Assembly: GCA_040954595.2 (NCBI GenBank)
Contig: CM082589.2
Span: 806,001 to 870,000 of the forward strand
Origin: Balanoglossus misakiensis
Taxonomy: Eukaryota > Hemichordata
Direction: 5' to 3'
Length of the DNA stretch: 64,000 nt
The notes beneath the pieces were generated by a model. The model did not search any database, was not told where the DNA came from, and saw only the letters and a program-made list of their open reading frames with translations. A program made the position numbers and the translations under genes. Below, piece by piece: positions 36,870-48,492 of this stretch; within the stretch, counting starts at the first letter, position 1, and every line of letters starts with the position of its first letter.

Positions 36870-37880
36870 GAAATCAACATTGAATATTTAATTCAATGTG
36901 TATTTATTTGAGTGCTGCATGAGGAACTGAGAATGCCATACCTGCAGGTATAAGTTGGACGTTAAGGTATGCGTCGGTACTTTTCGTTTATGACACGCGT
37001 GAAATATGGACTTGCCTAATTTGTGTTTGAATATATCAGGGCTGTACCTAGCACGTTATACCATCAGGTCTGACCCTAACTAAATACTCAATGCCCGCAT
37101 ATGTGCACAGGGCAGAACCCCCGAGGCAAAAGTTCATCATGATCCACGCATAATCACAAAACACTCCGGCCGTTATACATGTACACTGTCTATACTCACG
37201 AACACAAATTAGACTTCCACTGGTCGACGCGAGATCGCCAACATTCTGCTTGACAACAGTGGATGAAGTGGTCGCCAAACACTCTTGGATCGTGTTGGTA
37301 GCCTTTGATGGTTGCAGTACAACGAACTTTACAGGTCAGTGGGGGATTTGTGAAGTTAATTCTGTTTGTCGATAAACAAAGTTCCGCTATTTCCAGCAAC
37401 ATACCAAATTGTACGTCCATACGCAAAGGCCGATTAACACAAACAGCTAGACCGTTTCCCCATAAATATATCCTCGGGGTTAGCAAGTCTCGTTTGACAC
37501 ACAAACCACTTTCAAAGCAACTTGGGATCTTCTTTGAACACACAAACCAACCCGTTAAATTACTGTGCGATGCAATCAAAAAGTAGACCACCTGATTGTG
37601 TATAACAAAATAACCAGACGAATGAGCGTAGCACTACCATGAAAAAAGGGGCCAATCGTCCACCGTAATACAAAATTTACGAACTCGGGTATTCGTAGCT
37701 GAAACATTGGTTCTTTTGAAGTAAACAAACGCCCATGTTTTGGACTTTACTCCATTGAAGTGTGAAATCTTGCATAACAGAGTTTGACATCTCTTCGTTT
37801 TTCAACGCTCATTAAACACCTAGAATGTTGACCACCTGAAGCATCGCAGTGTTTGCTGTTTTCAATTCACGTCACTCCAC
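36870..37880. other. Intergenic region between the two carrier-GNAT genes
   Basis: No confident gene. A minus-strand block at 37200-37326 is open, with an acceptor-like left edge and a GTGAGTATAG donor. It might be an orphan exon (SKATNTIQECLATTSSTVV) of something unrecognised. Confidence 0.35.
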
Positions 37881-37887
37881 TCCCTGA

Positions 37888-37960
37888 TATAAAAAGCTCG
37901 GTAACAATTCGATTACGCTATTCACAAGATAATTACATTAGTCTGTAGTGGACAACACAG
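37888..37960 (+). promoter_or_regulatory. TATA box and non-coding first exon of carrier-GNAT gene 2
   Basis: TATAAAAA at 37888-37895 lies about 65 nt upstream of a strong donor (CACAG|GTAAGAC at 37960/37961). The expected start site is about 30 nt after the TATA box, giving a ~40-nt leader exon. It would splice to the acceptor CTCTCTCTGTAG ending at 38447, which precedes the coding ATG at 38519. This supports an independent promoter for gene 2. Confidence 0.6.
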
Positions 37961-38518
37961 GTAAGACACACGATTATTATATCGAATTAAGTTTGGATAT
38001 ACTGTTTGGTTCCTTACAACTTAAAAATTTCATTATTCACTGCATAATTTATAAACTCAGGCGATAATTTTCAAGAGTTTCCAGTTCAAAGATCACTACA
38101 GAGGTTCCTTCTTCAAATTTGTCACATTAATCACCGCAGTGCGTGCGGAACTGTTACATCATTCAAATTCCTTGAATGCGAAATACATGTAACACATTAC
38201 ACTCAATGAATTTAATTAGCTTGTCCTGTTTTTGGCCCGAAAAACATTTGCGATTACTTGTGTTTTCAAATGTAGAAACCGATCACTTATTTCGGGTGTC
38301 ATTGGCCATGATTACATAGACCTTGTATTGTAAACATCGGACTGGTTTATTGGTTGACATATTGGCACATGTTTGACATATTGATGGTTGCAAATAGAGT
38401 ATATACGTGGTATTTTGACAAACTTCATGTTTGCTCTCTCTCTGTAGTTCGGTGTCGAGTCCGGTGTACGAAACCTGTCGCTTGTGAAGACTGACACGTA
38501 TGCGAAGTCGACGTGAAA

Positions 38519-41500
38519 ATGGAAGAAAATGACAATCTCAACGAAACCAGCAGCTGTGTGGGGACAGACTCGACCTACTCACAAGACGATCTGACCACCA
38601 CGAAAGAAAACAGAGAAGGTGACAAGAATGGAGACGAAAAAGTCGACTGCGTCTTAAGGGCCATATCGGACGCAATCGCTCTGCCAGTCGATGTCATTGA
38701 CCTCGGAGATGATTTCTTTGAGATTGGCGGAAATTCAGGTAAGAACGAAAGAAGAATCTTCAAGAAACAAACGTCACAGCATTTACTCAAATATGGATAT
38801 TTCTATCAGTGTGAGGCAGTGGTTAAATATCAAAACATATATTTCCGTCGTTATTAATTTGATTTTGATGTATTTATGTAGTATTTGACAGTCATGTGCG
38901 ACGATAAGATATGATAGAAAATGTACACGTATTGTAAATATGTTGTTCGTCTTGATTTTTGACATGTGCGTGTCACACGTTTGCTTTCTCTTAAAAATAA
39001 CGATAAAATCTCAATTGCTGATTTCGTAGTCTCTACTTTTCAACTTTGAAAACACGAGTTTTGCATATTTTTGTTCCTTTTCAGCAACGAGCGTTGCAGT
39101 GGTACAAAGCCTGATCAAAAGTGGATATGACGTGACACTGAAAGAAATCTACAGCGCAGAATTGATAGAAGATATCGTCAACTTTGCCAGAAAAGGGACT
39201 TTTCCATCAAAAGCATTAGTCGACGGACCCGAAAGACGCCATCTTGATTTCAACGAAGGCTCGTACTGTATGGATGATTATGAAACAATTCCCTTGGACG
39301 AGGCTACAAGCGAGGAGATACAGTTGGCGATAGAAATCTGTAAAGATTCCATATCGAGGGGTGACTTTCTTGGCGATTGTGTGGAAATGGACCCAGGTCA
39401 TAAACTTCTTGTAATCACAGAATTCATTGATTCATTATTTCTTCAAGAAACCTGCGTCAAGTTGTCTTTCTTGCTGAAAAGCAGGCAAGGCGGGCAAATA
39501 GCCGGCATATCAATCAACGTTGATTTTTACAGCGAAGACATTCCAAGGTTCAATGAACTGGATTCTATTCCAAACCTGGAAGCTAAAATTGAAGCGTATA
39601 TGGTGTTAAGATCAGACGCAAAGAAGGCGTTAGGAGTGAACACCCCCGGAGAGTGGCTATTCCAAATAGTATCGTTTGTAAACTTTGATGAAGATGAGAG
39701 AAACAAGGCTTCTGTTTTAAGATTCATAGAAATTGGTAAGTTGTGAGAGGGAGCTAATTATGATGATGGAACTTTTTGTAAAATTCGGGGAAAATCAATA
39801 CTACAACAGGCTTTTCTTGAACTGCTACATACAAGACGATAGCCTATGATAACTTAAAGCCCCAGTAACTGATGCATTAAAGGGGCAATTATCAATCCCT
39901 GGTTCCCCTTTATGCCACAGAGAAACTGTCCCTGGCGAAGAAACACAAAATGCGGGGCGTGGCTGGACTCTACACCAATGTCTTCTCCCGATGGATAGCG
40001 GAAGAAGTTGGACTTGAAATCGTTCTACAATCGCAAATCTTCAGAGATCAGTATTTCAAGTACATCACTATGTCGGATAAAAACGATTGGAAGGTCTATT
40101 TGATGGTTAAGGAACTTGACCATGCAGGTAGGATGAACAAATGAATGATTTTGAAATGACACTTTTAAATGTCAATTATTTTACCCAAAATTTGGTATGA
40201 CGCGATGTACATGTATGTCTTTTTTTTTGCAGAAAACCAAGAAGGGAGCAGAGTCGGTCGAGCAATGGTGCCGGAAGTGACGGGATTACAGATGGACCGA
40301 ACCTCCTCCGAACCTGCAATCTGTGCTACGACTGGATGTGAAACTACGGAAGGTAAGTTAAAGAGTCGACCTTTCCCTAGGATAAGTCTAAAGTGCACTG
40401 TACCAACCGTTATGACAAATACTATTGAAGGAAGGACTATGGCCCATGACTATAACTGCAGCGCAGTGTAAGGGACAGTTGAAATTGGCCGCGTACTCGT
40501 GACCTAATCGTGACCGAGAAAGCTCGTTTTACGCTTTATGTAAATTAATCATAATTGTCCCACTCGACATTAACATGTCTAGAATCGATTTCTTTTTGTT
40601 TCCAGTGTTTTTCTTTTGTGAAATGAACAATGAGACAAAACACGTGTTGTTCCACCAACAATACACGGTGTGGATATCTGAACTGTGAATGTGTTCAACC
40701 TGTTCTATTTTCAGAGAATCTAGTACAGGCGGTGAGACAGCTGCGAAGAAGTGGTCTCGATCTGAGAGTAACCGACGTCGTGGAAAGGTCTTTGCAGAGC
40801 GTTGCTGACTCGTGTGAAGTCATAGAACCATCGCTGGTAACGATAGCAACGGGAATGCGAGCTTGTACCACAGCGACCGAATCAGGCGATGTGATGTCGG
40901 AGAAACTGTCGGATAGCTACGATGTGGTTCTGCTCTCTGACGCTACGGAGAAGGAGCTATCGGATGCCCTTGAACTCTGCGTCGAACACATGTTGGAAAG
41001 CGATCCCGTGGTCTGTTGCCTGAAATTGGAGCTCGATGACAAGCGTACCTTTGCGACGGCGGCGGTCAGAGAAATTCTGTACAACGACACCTGTCTGCCG
41101 GCGTCTCTTTTGCTCCGCGACAAAAAGACGGGTCGGATTGCAGCGGCCATGTTGTGTGGTGATTTCTTCTACCAGTGCCATGCCAGTTACGAGGGACTCG
41201 CAAACGTTCCGTGGAAGAGTTATGTTAACACATTGGTTACCATGGAAATGTACTATAAGAATGTTCTACATGTCACCATGCCTGGTGCTTGGTCATGTCA
41301 GGTGATGTCAGCCGTGAGTTCTGAGGCCGATTTGAAGACACGAACCAATATGAGGACATTTCTTGTGACGGGTAGGTGCCAACAAAAATTGAGGGGTCTA
41401 TACCCGTGGCAGATTGGACATTCCTCAATGTGTTACAAAATCCATACCCTTGTTGTACACCCTTCTTTCGCTGAAGTTGGCGAAAGAAATTGGCCAATCA

Positions 41501-41793
41501 GAAAAAAGTCATGCTAAATCACCTTTGGTCAGTCATAGCCTGACAATAATACGAATTTCATTTTCTTGTATATTTTCATTACAGAGAGCATGCGAATGGC
41601 AAGAAATAACGGATACCAGCATATGATATGTTTCCATAGCAACCTGATTTGCCAAGAGCTGTCTGCTGAAGCTGGAATGCATATCATCGGAACGTCCTGT
41701 CGAATTCGAAACATCAAATATAAAGAAGAACGCCATTTTGAGAAGATATATCCACAAGACGCACAGATCATGGTGATGGTTAGGGACTTTTGA
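38519..41793 (+). CDS. Fused two-unit carrier + GNAT-like protein (copies 2 and 3)
   Basis: Exons 38519-38738, 39085-39735, 39921-40127, 40233-40352, 40715-41371 and 41585-41793 all join in phase 1, giving 687 residues. Unit 2 (residues ~45-360): carrier motif LGDDFFEIGGNS with the attachment Ser73 intact, then a GNAT-like half in which FQCHxSxEG is lost and the domain is strongly diverged. A 40-residue Ser/Thr-rich linker is one 120-nt exon. Unit 3 (residues ~400-687) begins with only the back half of a carrier (ENLVQAVRQLRRSGLDLRV), missing the FFEIGGNS front. Its GNAT-like domain is well kept (FFYQCHASYEG, ESMRMARNNGYQHM, LSAEAGMHII). Unit 3 resembles copy 1 more than its own partner. Family inference is Ebony-type amine conjugation; substrates are unknown and an adenylating enzyme would have to act in trans. 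The fusion is inferred from splice phases and the lack of a promoter or poly(A) signal between units. It could instead be two transcripts. Confidence 0.7.
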
Positions 41794-41815
41794 AAAGAGA
41801 TATTACAACAACAAA

Positions 41816-41821
41816 AATAAA
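41816..41821 (+). terminator. Polyadenylation signal of carrier-GNAT gene 2
   Basis: AATAAA only ~25 nt past the stop codon at 41793, suggesting a very short 3' UTR; later signals are also possible. Confidence 0.5.
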
Positions 41822-42446
41822 AGAAGTTGTCAACTTGGAAGCAAGGTCATGTTCGTGTATATCACTGAGGAGCTACTACTCATTAGAAATGCCTGAATAT
41901 TCGTAAATCATTTAAAATTTCTTACCGTTATTTAGACACACTCGTAACTATGTAAGTTAACTCGCCATTGCTACACTAGTCAATATGTCACTTTCATATA
42001 TTTATTTATTTACTTGAGTTCATTAATATTCACTTTTATACACATTTACTTGTATGAATGTCGACCAAGCCATTTGGCTAAATTTGTTATGTATTTATTT
42101 ATACCTATCTAGTATCGCTTTTGTTTATTAATAATGGCGTTTCAACCAAGACGAGAAGAACCTTGGAAGTGATTTTGTTTTCATCTCTCTTTGTACTTTT
42201 TGTTTCGTGTTTAAGTCTAATTCTGATTAAAAACAACTTTGTCCAAAGCAAACTGGCTGCGCTTGTCGCACTTATTTCACAACTAACTATCTATTATGTG
42301 GAAAAAATTAAAACGCTCAACTGGGATGACATAAACGCTGGTAAGAAAAAACAGCAGGCTTATTTACTTTGGCCGTTGGTGGAGTTTTCACCAAGACCCA
42401 CAATCCCTTTCGACGTGAATCCATTTCATCATAGACTAAAAACAAA
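41822..42446. other. Short intergenic region upstream of UBE2W
   Basis: AT-rich region holding the UBE2W promoter and 5' UTR. A 114-codon + frame overlaps it (from 42121), includes a hydrophobic stretch and runs into the UBE2W start region. I treat it as chance. Confidence 0.5.
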
Positions 42447-43985
42447 ATGGCGTCCATGCAGGTAAGTGACATTGTTGTCATAGGAATTTTTCCTGCAGAT
42501 CTTTCTCTCAGGCGATGATCTGAGTGATTTCGACAAGGAAATCGTGGGTTAGTTCTAACCCAGTGGTCATAGAGTAGAAATTTCCCCGTGACGGCAAGTT
42601 GCGCCTCCATTGATGATAAACATCGTTTGCGTACAATACATGATGTACACAACACAAACTTCATAATGATGGGATATACATGTATTTGACTCTTATTTTG
42701 TTATCCAGAGGCGACTGCAGAAAGAGCTGATGCATCTACAAAAAGACCCTCCTCCGGGAGTTACAGTAAATGTAGAAAGTACATCGTCATCAATAAATCA
42801 GTAAGTTTCAGGCGAAGTGCATACCCTTTTCTCACTTCCCTAAAGTTAGGTGGCTTATATAGTTGGCAACCCTGTGTTTATTAAAGGGCTGTATGCCTTA
42901 TGTAATGAACAAACTGTAAACAAGCCCAACACTTGCTTGATCGCATACGTGAACATTTGTGCGCCTGAACCATAACCTACACGTTGGAGGGGGGGGGGGA
43001 TGCCCTGGGTAGTAAATGTCCAGGGGTAACGTCGCGCTACCAGCTAGTGTTCTATATTTAATTATAATGACAAATGTAAAACCAGTTTGCAAACAACTCT
43101 ATAAATATAACTTTGATTGATTTGCAATGCACTTACCGTAACGGTAGATGTCCTTTTTTCATTTCAGGTGGCATGTTGATCTAGATGGGGCACCAGGTTC
43201 ATTATACGAAGGCGAAAAATATCAATTAAGGTTTAAATTTGGTCCAAGGTATCCCTTTGATTCGCCAGAAGTAAGTACCTCTATCAAAATTATGTGATAA
43301 TTATCAGACCTTTGGAGGAAACAAATGTGATTATGATGAAGACTATGTTCAGTCAAAAGTGTCATGTGATGATATTAGAAGTAATTGTTTTGTAACATGA
43401 CCAATGTGTAACACCAAACTTATATCTATTTTGTGATTTCAGGTTATATTTATAGGTAGCAACATTCCAGTTCATCCACACGTCTATAGCAATGGTCATA
43501 TATGTCTATCAATACTTACAGAAGACTGGTCACCAGCGCTCTCCGTACAGTCTGTGTGCCTTAGTATAGTTAGTATGCTCAGTAGCTGTAAAGAAAAGGT
43601 AAGACTGAGTTACATTTACGACAAAACACATATACGCATGCACATTTTTGTGACAGTGTGAGCTCATGAACACACACACACCATGGCTCATTCAATACTG
43701 TACACAGAACCTTCATCACAAAGCCCTAAGTAACTAAAACACTGTCATAAATTGAGTGCTCATTTTCCTCTTTCAGAAACGTCCTCCAGATAATACATTT
43801 TATGTCAGAACCTGTAGTAAAAGTCCTAAGAAGACGAAATGGTGGTATCATGGTAAGGCATAGTCTTGTTGCTTATAAAAGAATATGTGGTAGAATTTCT
43901 GAGACAGTATCATATACCTCATAGCTTGTATGACTGTTTCTAATGTTGTATACTATGTTTATTCTTTGCAGATGACAAAGTATAG
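42447..43985 (+). CDS. UBE2W: Ubiquitin-conjugating enzyme E2 W, complete
   Basis: Exons 42447-42461, 42709-42800, 43168-43270, 43443-43598, 43777-43852 and 43972-43985 give 151 residues, the same length as human UBE2W. The start MASMQ is identical to the human protein. The UBC fold is complete: [20 protein letters not shown], then [17 protein letters not shown], then YPFDSPE. The catalytic block [19 protein letters not shown] has the active-site Cys at residue 91, and the protein ends WWYHDDKV. Family knowledge: UBE2W transfers ubiquitin to disordered protein N-termini rather than lysines, and uses HPH where most E2s have HPN, as seen here. It works with RING and CHIP E3 ligases and is implicated in Fanconi-pathway repair. 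The first coding exon is only 15 nt. All junction phases agree, so the model is secure. Confidence 0.97.
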
Positions 43986-44678
43986 AGTAATCTACAAATG
44001 TGACAGATATGCTCACACCACACACCATCAAGACTCCAAGAATCTTCAAAAGTACAGAATGCACAAAACTATATTCAAGAGCTTTTTCTACGACGTTGGA
44101 ACTGTACTGAGAGATGGGTGGATGCAAAGTGTACATTACGGGGGTTGTACCGTGTACGGAGTATGATTTTCCAGAAATAGCTATCACAGGATCATTTACA
44201 ATATTATCACAAGCATACATGTACAAGAAAATGTCTGATGTTTGTCAGGGTCGAGAGATGACAAATGTACGCAAAGAATGATTGGTACCCTGGTGTCACA
44301 GCGCCATCTATGGTGGTGTCTATATTGATGGCTACATTTGTCTTTATTGAGGAAGAATTGTTTTTCTCAAACCCTTCTCATGTTTTCTCTAAAATGACTG
44401 TCGTTACAGGAGTACCTTCCAAAGTGTGAATAGACTTTTACTTTAGAGCATAAATTGATGTCAGTAGTGTTGATATTACACGTAAAATACTGTGTAGTTT
44501 TCTTGTGTTTCAGCCATTTTAAGAAGGCACACTGCCATGTCTGTAATTATAACTCAAACACCTACAAACCGCAATTTCTGGTTAGGATGGTTTCGCTGTG
44601 ATCATAATATGTATCATGCAAATCATATAAAGAACTCTGTACCACTGTTTGAAATCCAACTATTGTTTTATTATTTAC

Positions 44679-44684
44679 AATAAA
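44679..44684 (+). terminator. Polyadenylation signal of UBE2W
   Basis: AATAAA (TTTACAATAAAAG) about 700 nt past the stop codon. Confidence 0.5.
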
Positions 44685-45686
44685 AGATTTTCCTTATTTG
44701 TGCTAAAAGAAGCGAAAACTGACCGTTTAGAGGTTTTCTATACAAGGCAGTATTCAAACTAATTCATGAACTCACAGCATTTTTGTTTGAAAGAAGTTCA
44801 TTACTTTTTTCAACTTATTCAGTTTTAAGTCAATACATATGATATTGAATTTTGGCATTTTGCAGAGTATTTGAAACTAGTATGAATCTGATTGTTTTAT
44901 TATGTGCTAGACAATAGCATCAAATGTATTAAAGAAAATTATTTTATATCAGTTTGTAGCTTTGCAACATTTCTACAACACTCAATCATGTAAATATAGC
45001 ATTTGTTGAGTGTGGACTTCGTGTGAAATTTAATTATCATTTGTGACTTTGTGATATCTGTTGTTTTTTTTTCTCACTTTTTTTGTCATTTTCAAAGCAG
45101 CGATGGAGATTTTTAAAGAATCCAGTAACTGAAATAAATGTCAAATTTTACTCAATGACTTGCCCTGGTTATGATTTCTGTACATTACATTATAATCCTT
45201 CAGTTAAGCTCCACCCATGATTAGGCACCAGACAGATCTGACTTCCTTACATTTGACCCTTTGGATAAGCACCAGAAAAAGACTAGAAAGTCTTGACAAA
45301 ATCTGCCAAGAACAGAACAAGAGCTCTGCATGGAGAGTGCTACACATGCTCACCCTTTTGACCATATATGGGAATATGTAAATTAGAGGTGATTCCATCC
45401 CTTTAAATAATGGTAGAACACTTTCTTGCATAATGTATAAGTTAACATCAACACACAAATTAAGATTTTTGTCAAAATGGAAAATGATTTATTCATCATC
45501 ATCATCAGAAATATTAACAGCAGATTAATGTACACTTCCAAGTAAGATAAATTACATTAGATAGTGAAGATCTTTTAATTACAACACAGTTTTTTTCTAT
45601 CTTTTTATGTTGCTGCAATGACACACACAATGTTTTTTGTATTTTTGTATTCCTTGGACTATACAGTCTGAGAAGGGAATTATATA

Positions 45687-45888
45687 TTAAGGTAGTATGC
45701 ATCTTAGGGACAGAGTTAACATAGATTGGGGCCGTCTAAATTTCAAATCTTGCTCTGTCGTTCAAAATTTTGCATGGTGACCCCCAATTTTTTATCCTTT
45801 ATTTTTAAGAGAGAATAATCTAAAGTTGTCTTGAGTTAAATATGGGGAAAAGTTTAAGACTTGATTTGCGAGGTGCATACTACCTTAA
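45687..45888. mobile_element. MITE-like element with TTAA ends
   Basis: The ends are near-perfect inverted repeats. The left end reads TTAAGGTAGTATGCATC; the right end is the complement, reading TTAAGGTAGTATGCACC on the opposite strand (16 of 17 match). The 202-bp body is non-coding. TTAA at both outer edges is the target duplication of piggyBac-type transposons, so this is probably a non-autonomous member of that class (inference). Confidence 0.6.
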
Positions 45889-48225
45889 TAAGAAACTAAA
45901 CTGATTAGTCAGCTGGTGCAGTGTAAATTTTTTATCTCAGAACTTTCTGAAGAAGCTACAGACACAGCACCTGTAATTGTCGTCAAAGATATGATTTTTT
46001 TGTCAACAATAATCAACACATGACCTCAACGATGTAAATAATACATTTCTGACATAAAATAAGTCTGAAAAAATGCAAACAACGTAATAACAAACAAACT
46101 TACATTAAATGCAAAGATACTAACAACTGACCTTTGACCGTATAGAACTACGAATAATTTTATGTTTGACAATAAATGAGAGCGCAATTAAAGTTTGTAC
46201 AAAATCCAAGACCAAGGAAGGTAGTTTTAATATAAAATTCTGGAAAAAAATGAAAAAATTTATAAACGAGGTATAAGTTTTTTGGTTTGAAATGAAATGT
46301 AAATTGCCAGTGCCAATCTGGCTAACAAATAAATATATTATCACCGGAATTGACGTTTCTTCGGAAAATTCATTTTCACATACAAGTACAAAATAAACAA
46401 AAGACTGCACTGTGCGTAAGAAGTTCTGTTCAAAATCACAGATACAGAAAAAAAATGGATTCATCTGAAAACACCATTTGGACATATTGCACTCTTTAGC
46501 ACAAACAAGAATACACATATGTCATCTTTTGCCGAGAGCAACAAAACTGGTTTCCATACCAACAAGCACCAACAAACATTGCATTACCAAAGCAGCAATA
46601 ACCGGTTATTATTGTAATTTTTAGTTTAAAAAAGGATTAGTAATACACCTACTAGGTTCTTTACAACTAGTGAATAGTAACAATAAATTAGACACTCAAA
46701 ATTATGATATTATAACAATTACAAAATTAAAAAAAGGAAATGCATATGGACAAAAGGTGAACGAGATAGAGATGTGGTAATTCAGAAAAAGACAGAATTT
46801 TCTTGAAACCTTTATGCTTTTAAATTTTTACATCTTTAAAAGTACGTTTTCTATTGCTTAGAAGTATATTATACTTGTATAATTGTAGTTTGAATTAGAT
46901 TAATAGTTAGAAGTTTACAGTTTATGAAGTTTGAAATTTCGAAGTTGGAATACACTAGCTATATACAGGAAATGCTATGAATATGTGAGATATACTGTTA
47001 GCTATCTTCCCTATTTGACAATGGAATAATCTATTAAAAGCTAAAGTGAGATTTCTGGCAACTGCGGAGGTGTCCGACATTTTTTTGCTGGGTTATAAGA
47101 TTTGTTGGAGAGGATACACTCTTTTCAACAGGGCAAATTTGGTAATATGACATTTTTGTGGTTTGAGCATTACAAAATAATTAAACAATTAATTAATTTT
47201 ATCAAATTCTAGGTTCTAAATTATTTTACAACAGGTACCCTAGCATTCTGTACCTTTCCTTTTTGCTGGAATATGGTATCAACAAATATTTAATGGTATT
47301 GATGAAGTATACATTTTTCATTTCTAGATTCACTACAACTTGAATTTTTCAAATTCAAATTATTGTCTATACATTCAATGAATTTGCATAAGTTTTCATC
47401 AAATCTGAGATTAATACGCCAATCTGAAAATACTACAGATTTCAATTTCAAGAAAAAATGACTAAACTTGAATACAGGGGCAATGTGTTATCAAAAATAT
47501 ATTTTGAACTTGATGATGTTAATATGCCTAATGAAATGCATACAGAAACAGGATATACTGAGGTTTTTACATTCAACAGAATGGTGTTCAGCACTGTGAT
47601 AAATAATTCCAAAATATATTTGGGGTGACAGGATTATTTAAGTTTACACAATACATAAAAGGTGAACTAAATTATACACAATATTTTTATGTCCTAAAGC
47701 CTTCAACATGAGAATTGGCTTTGCCATAGGACCCAATCAAGCTGCAATATGATTCACACAGATATCCAACATGAACAGCCAGGTACATTTCAAGATGGCC
47801 GCCTCATCAAACCTGCTGGGTCAATTTTCATTTTGAAAACTACAATAAACTGCATCGGTCATAAATTTAATCTACAATGCAATCGATGGCTTCATTTATT
47901 TTGCCAATTATCATTAGTCATTAGTTCATTTGTTGCACTGCAATACTCACTCAATCAATCAGGTATTCATAATTTTTCTAACTTGAAATAAAACTGAGTC
48001 ATATTAATTTAATATTTAGTATTTTACTTCAACATTTGATTACCTATTCATTTGCTTTCACTGCAATATGCAGGATTTTCAACTATAGAACCCTGCAAGG
48101 GAGTAAACATTTAATTCCTGTCAGAAAATGCATATATAGATGATATCCTCTCAAAAGAAAGGGGAGAGATTTGTGTTGAAGATGAACTTGTAACGCGTTT
48201 CTCCATTTTGAATAAAAGGACACAA

Positions 48226-48281
48226 CTGATTTGATTTGATTTGATTTGATTTGATTTGATTTGATTTGATTTGATTTGATT
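48226..48281. repeat. (TTTGA)n pentanucleotide microsatellite
   Basis: About eleven uninterrupted copies of TGATT/TTTGA, downstream of the Kv2 stop codon. Confidence 0.95.
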
Positions 48282-48492
48282 CAAAAAGTGCACACAATAC
48301 ATATCTATAAATCTAGCAAGCGGTGCAAACTTCTGCATTTGAATTCAAGCCTAGAATTTTAAGTAATCAGAAATCTAAAGTTGAAGATATCTACACTATA
48401 TATGGCAAATGTCACACTAAACTGGAAATAATTTGATCTATTGTTTAATCTAGACAGAAAGTTACATGATTACTCTTTCAGAGATCCACATA

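Larger units (their letters stand above)
44700..48492. other. AT-rich region between convergent UBE2W and Kv2; probable long Kv2 3' UTR
   Basis: No coding exon was recognised in about 3.8 kb. Because the Kv2 gene ends here on the minus strand, part of it is likely its 3' UTR. It contains a small inverted-repeat element (45687-45888) and a pentanucleotide microsatellite (48226-48281). Confidence 0.5.

Noticed and set aside
8382-39887. Recurring GCCCCTTTAAAG words (8382, 35044, 39878 region)
   Set aside because: They are too short and lack shared flanks; suggestive of dispersed repeats but not supportable here.
42121-42465. 114-codon + frame with a transmembrane-like stretch ahead of UBE2W
   Set aside because: It overlaps the UBE2W start in another frame, has no homology I recognise, and lies in the expected 5' UTR/promoter.
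48111-48338. 75-codon minus frame with repeated IKSNQ
   Set aside because: It is produced by the (TTTGA)n microsatellite.
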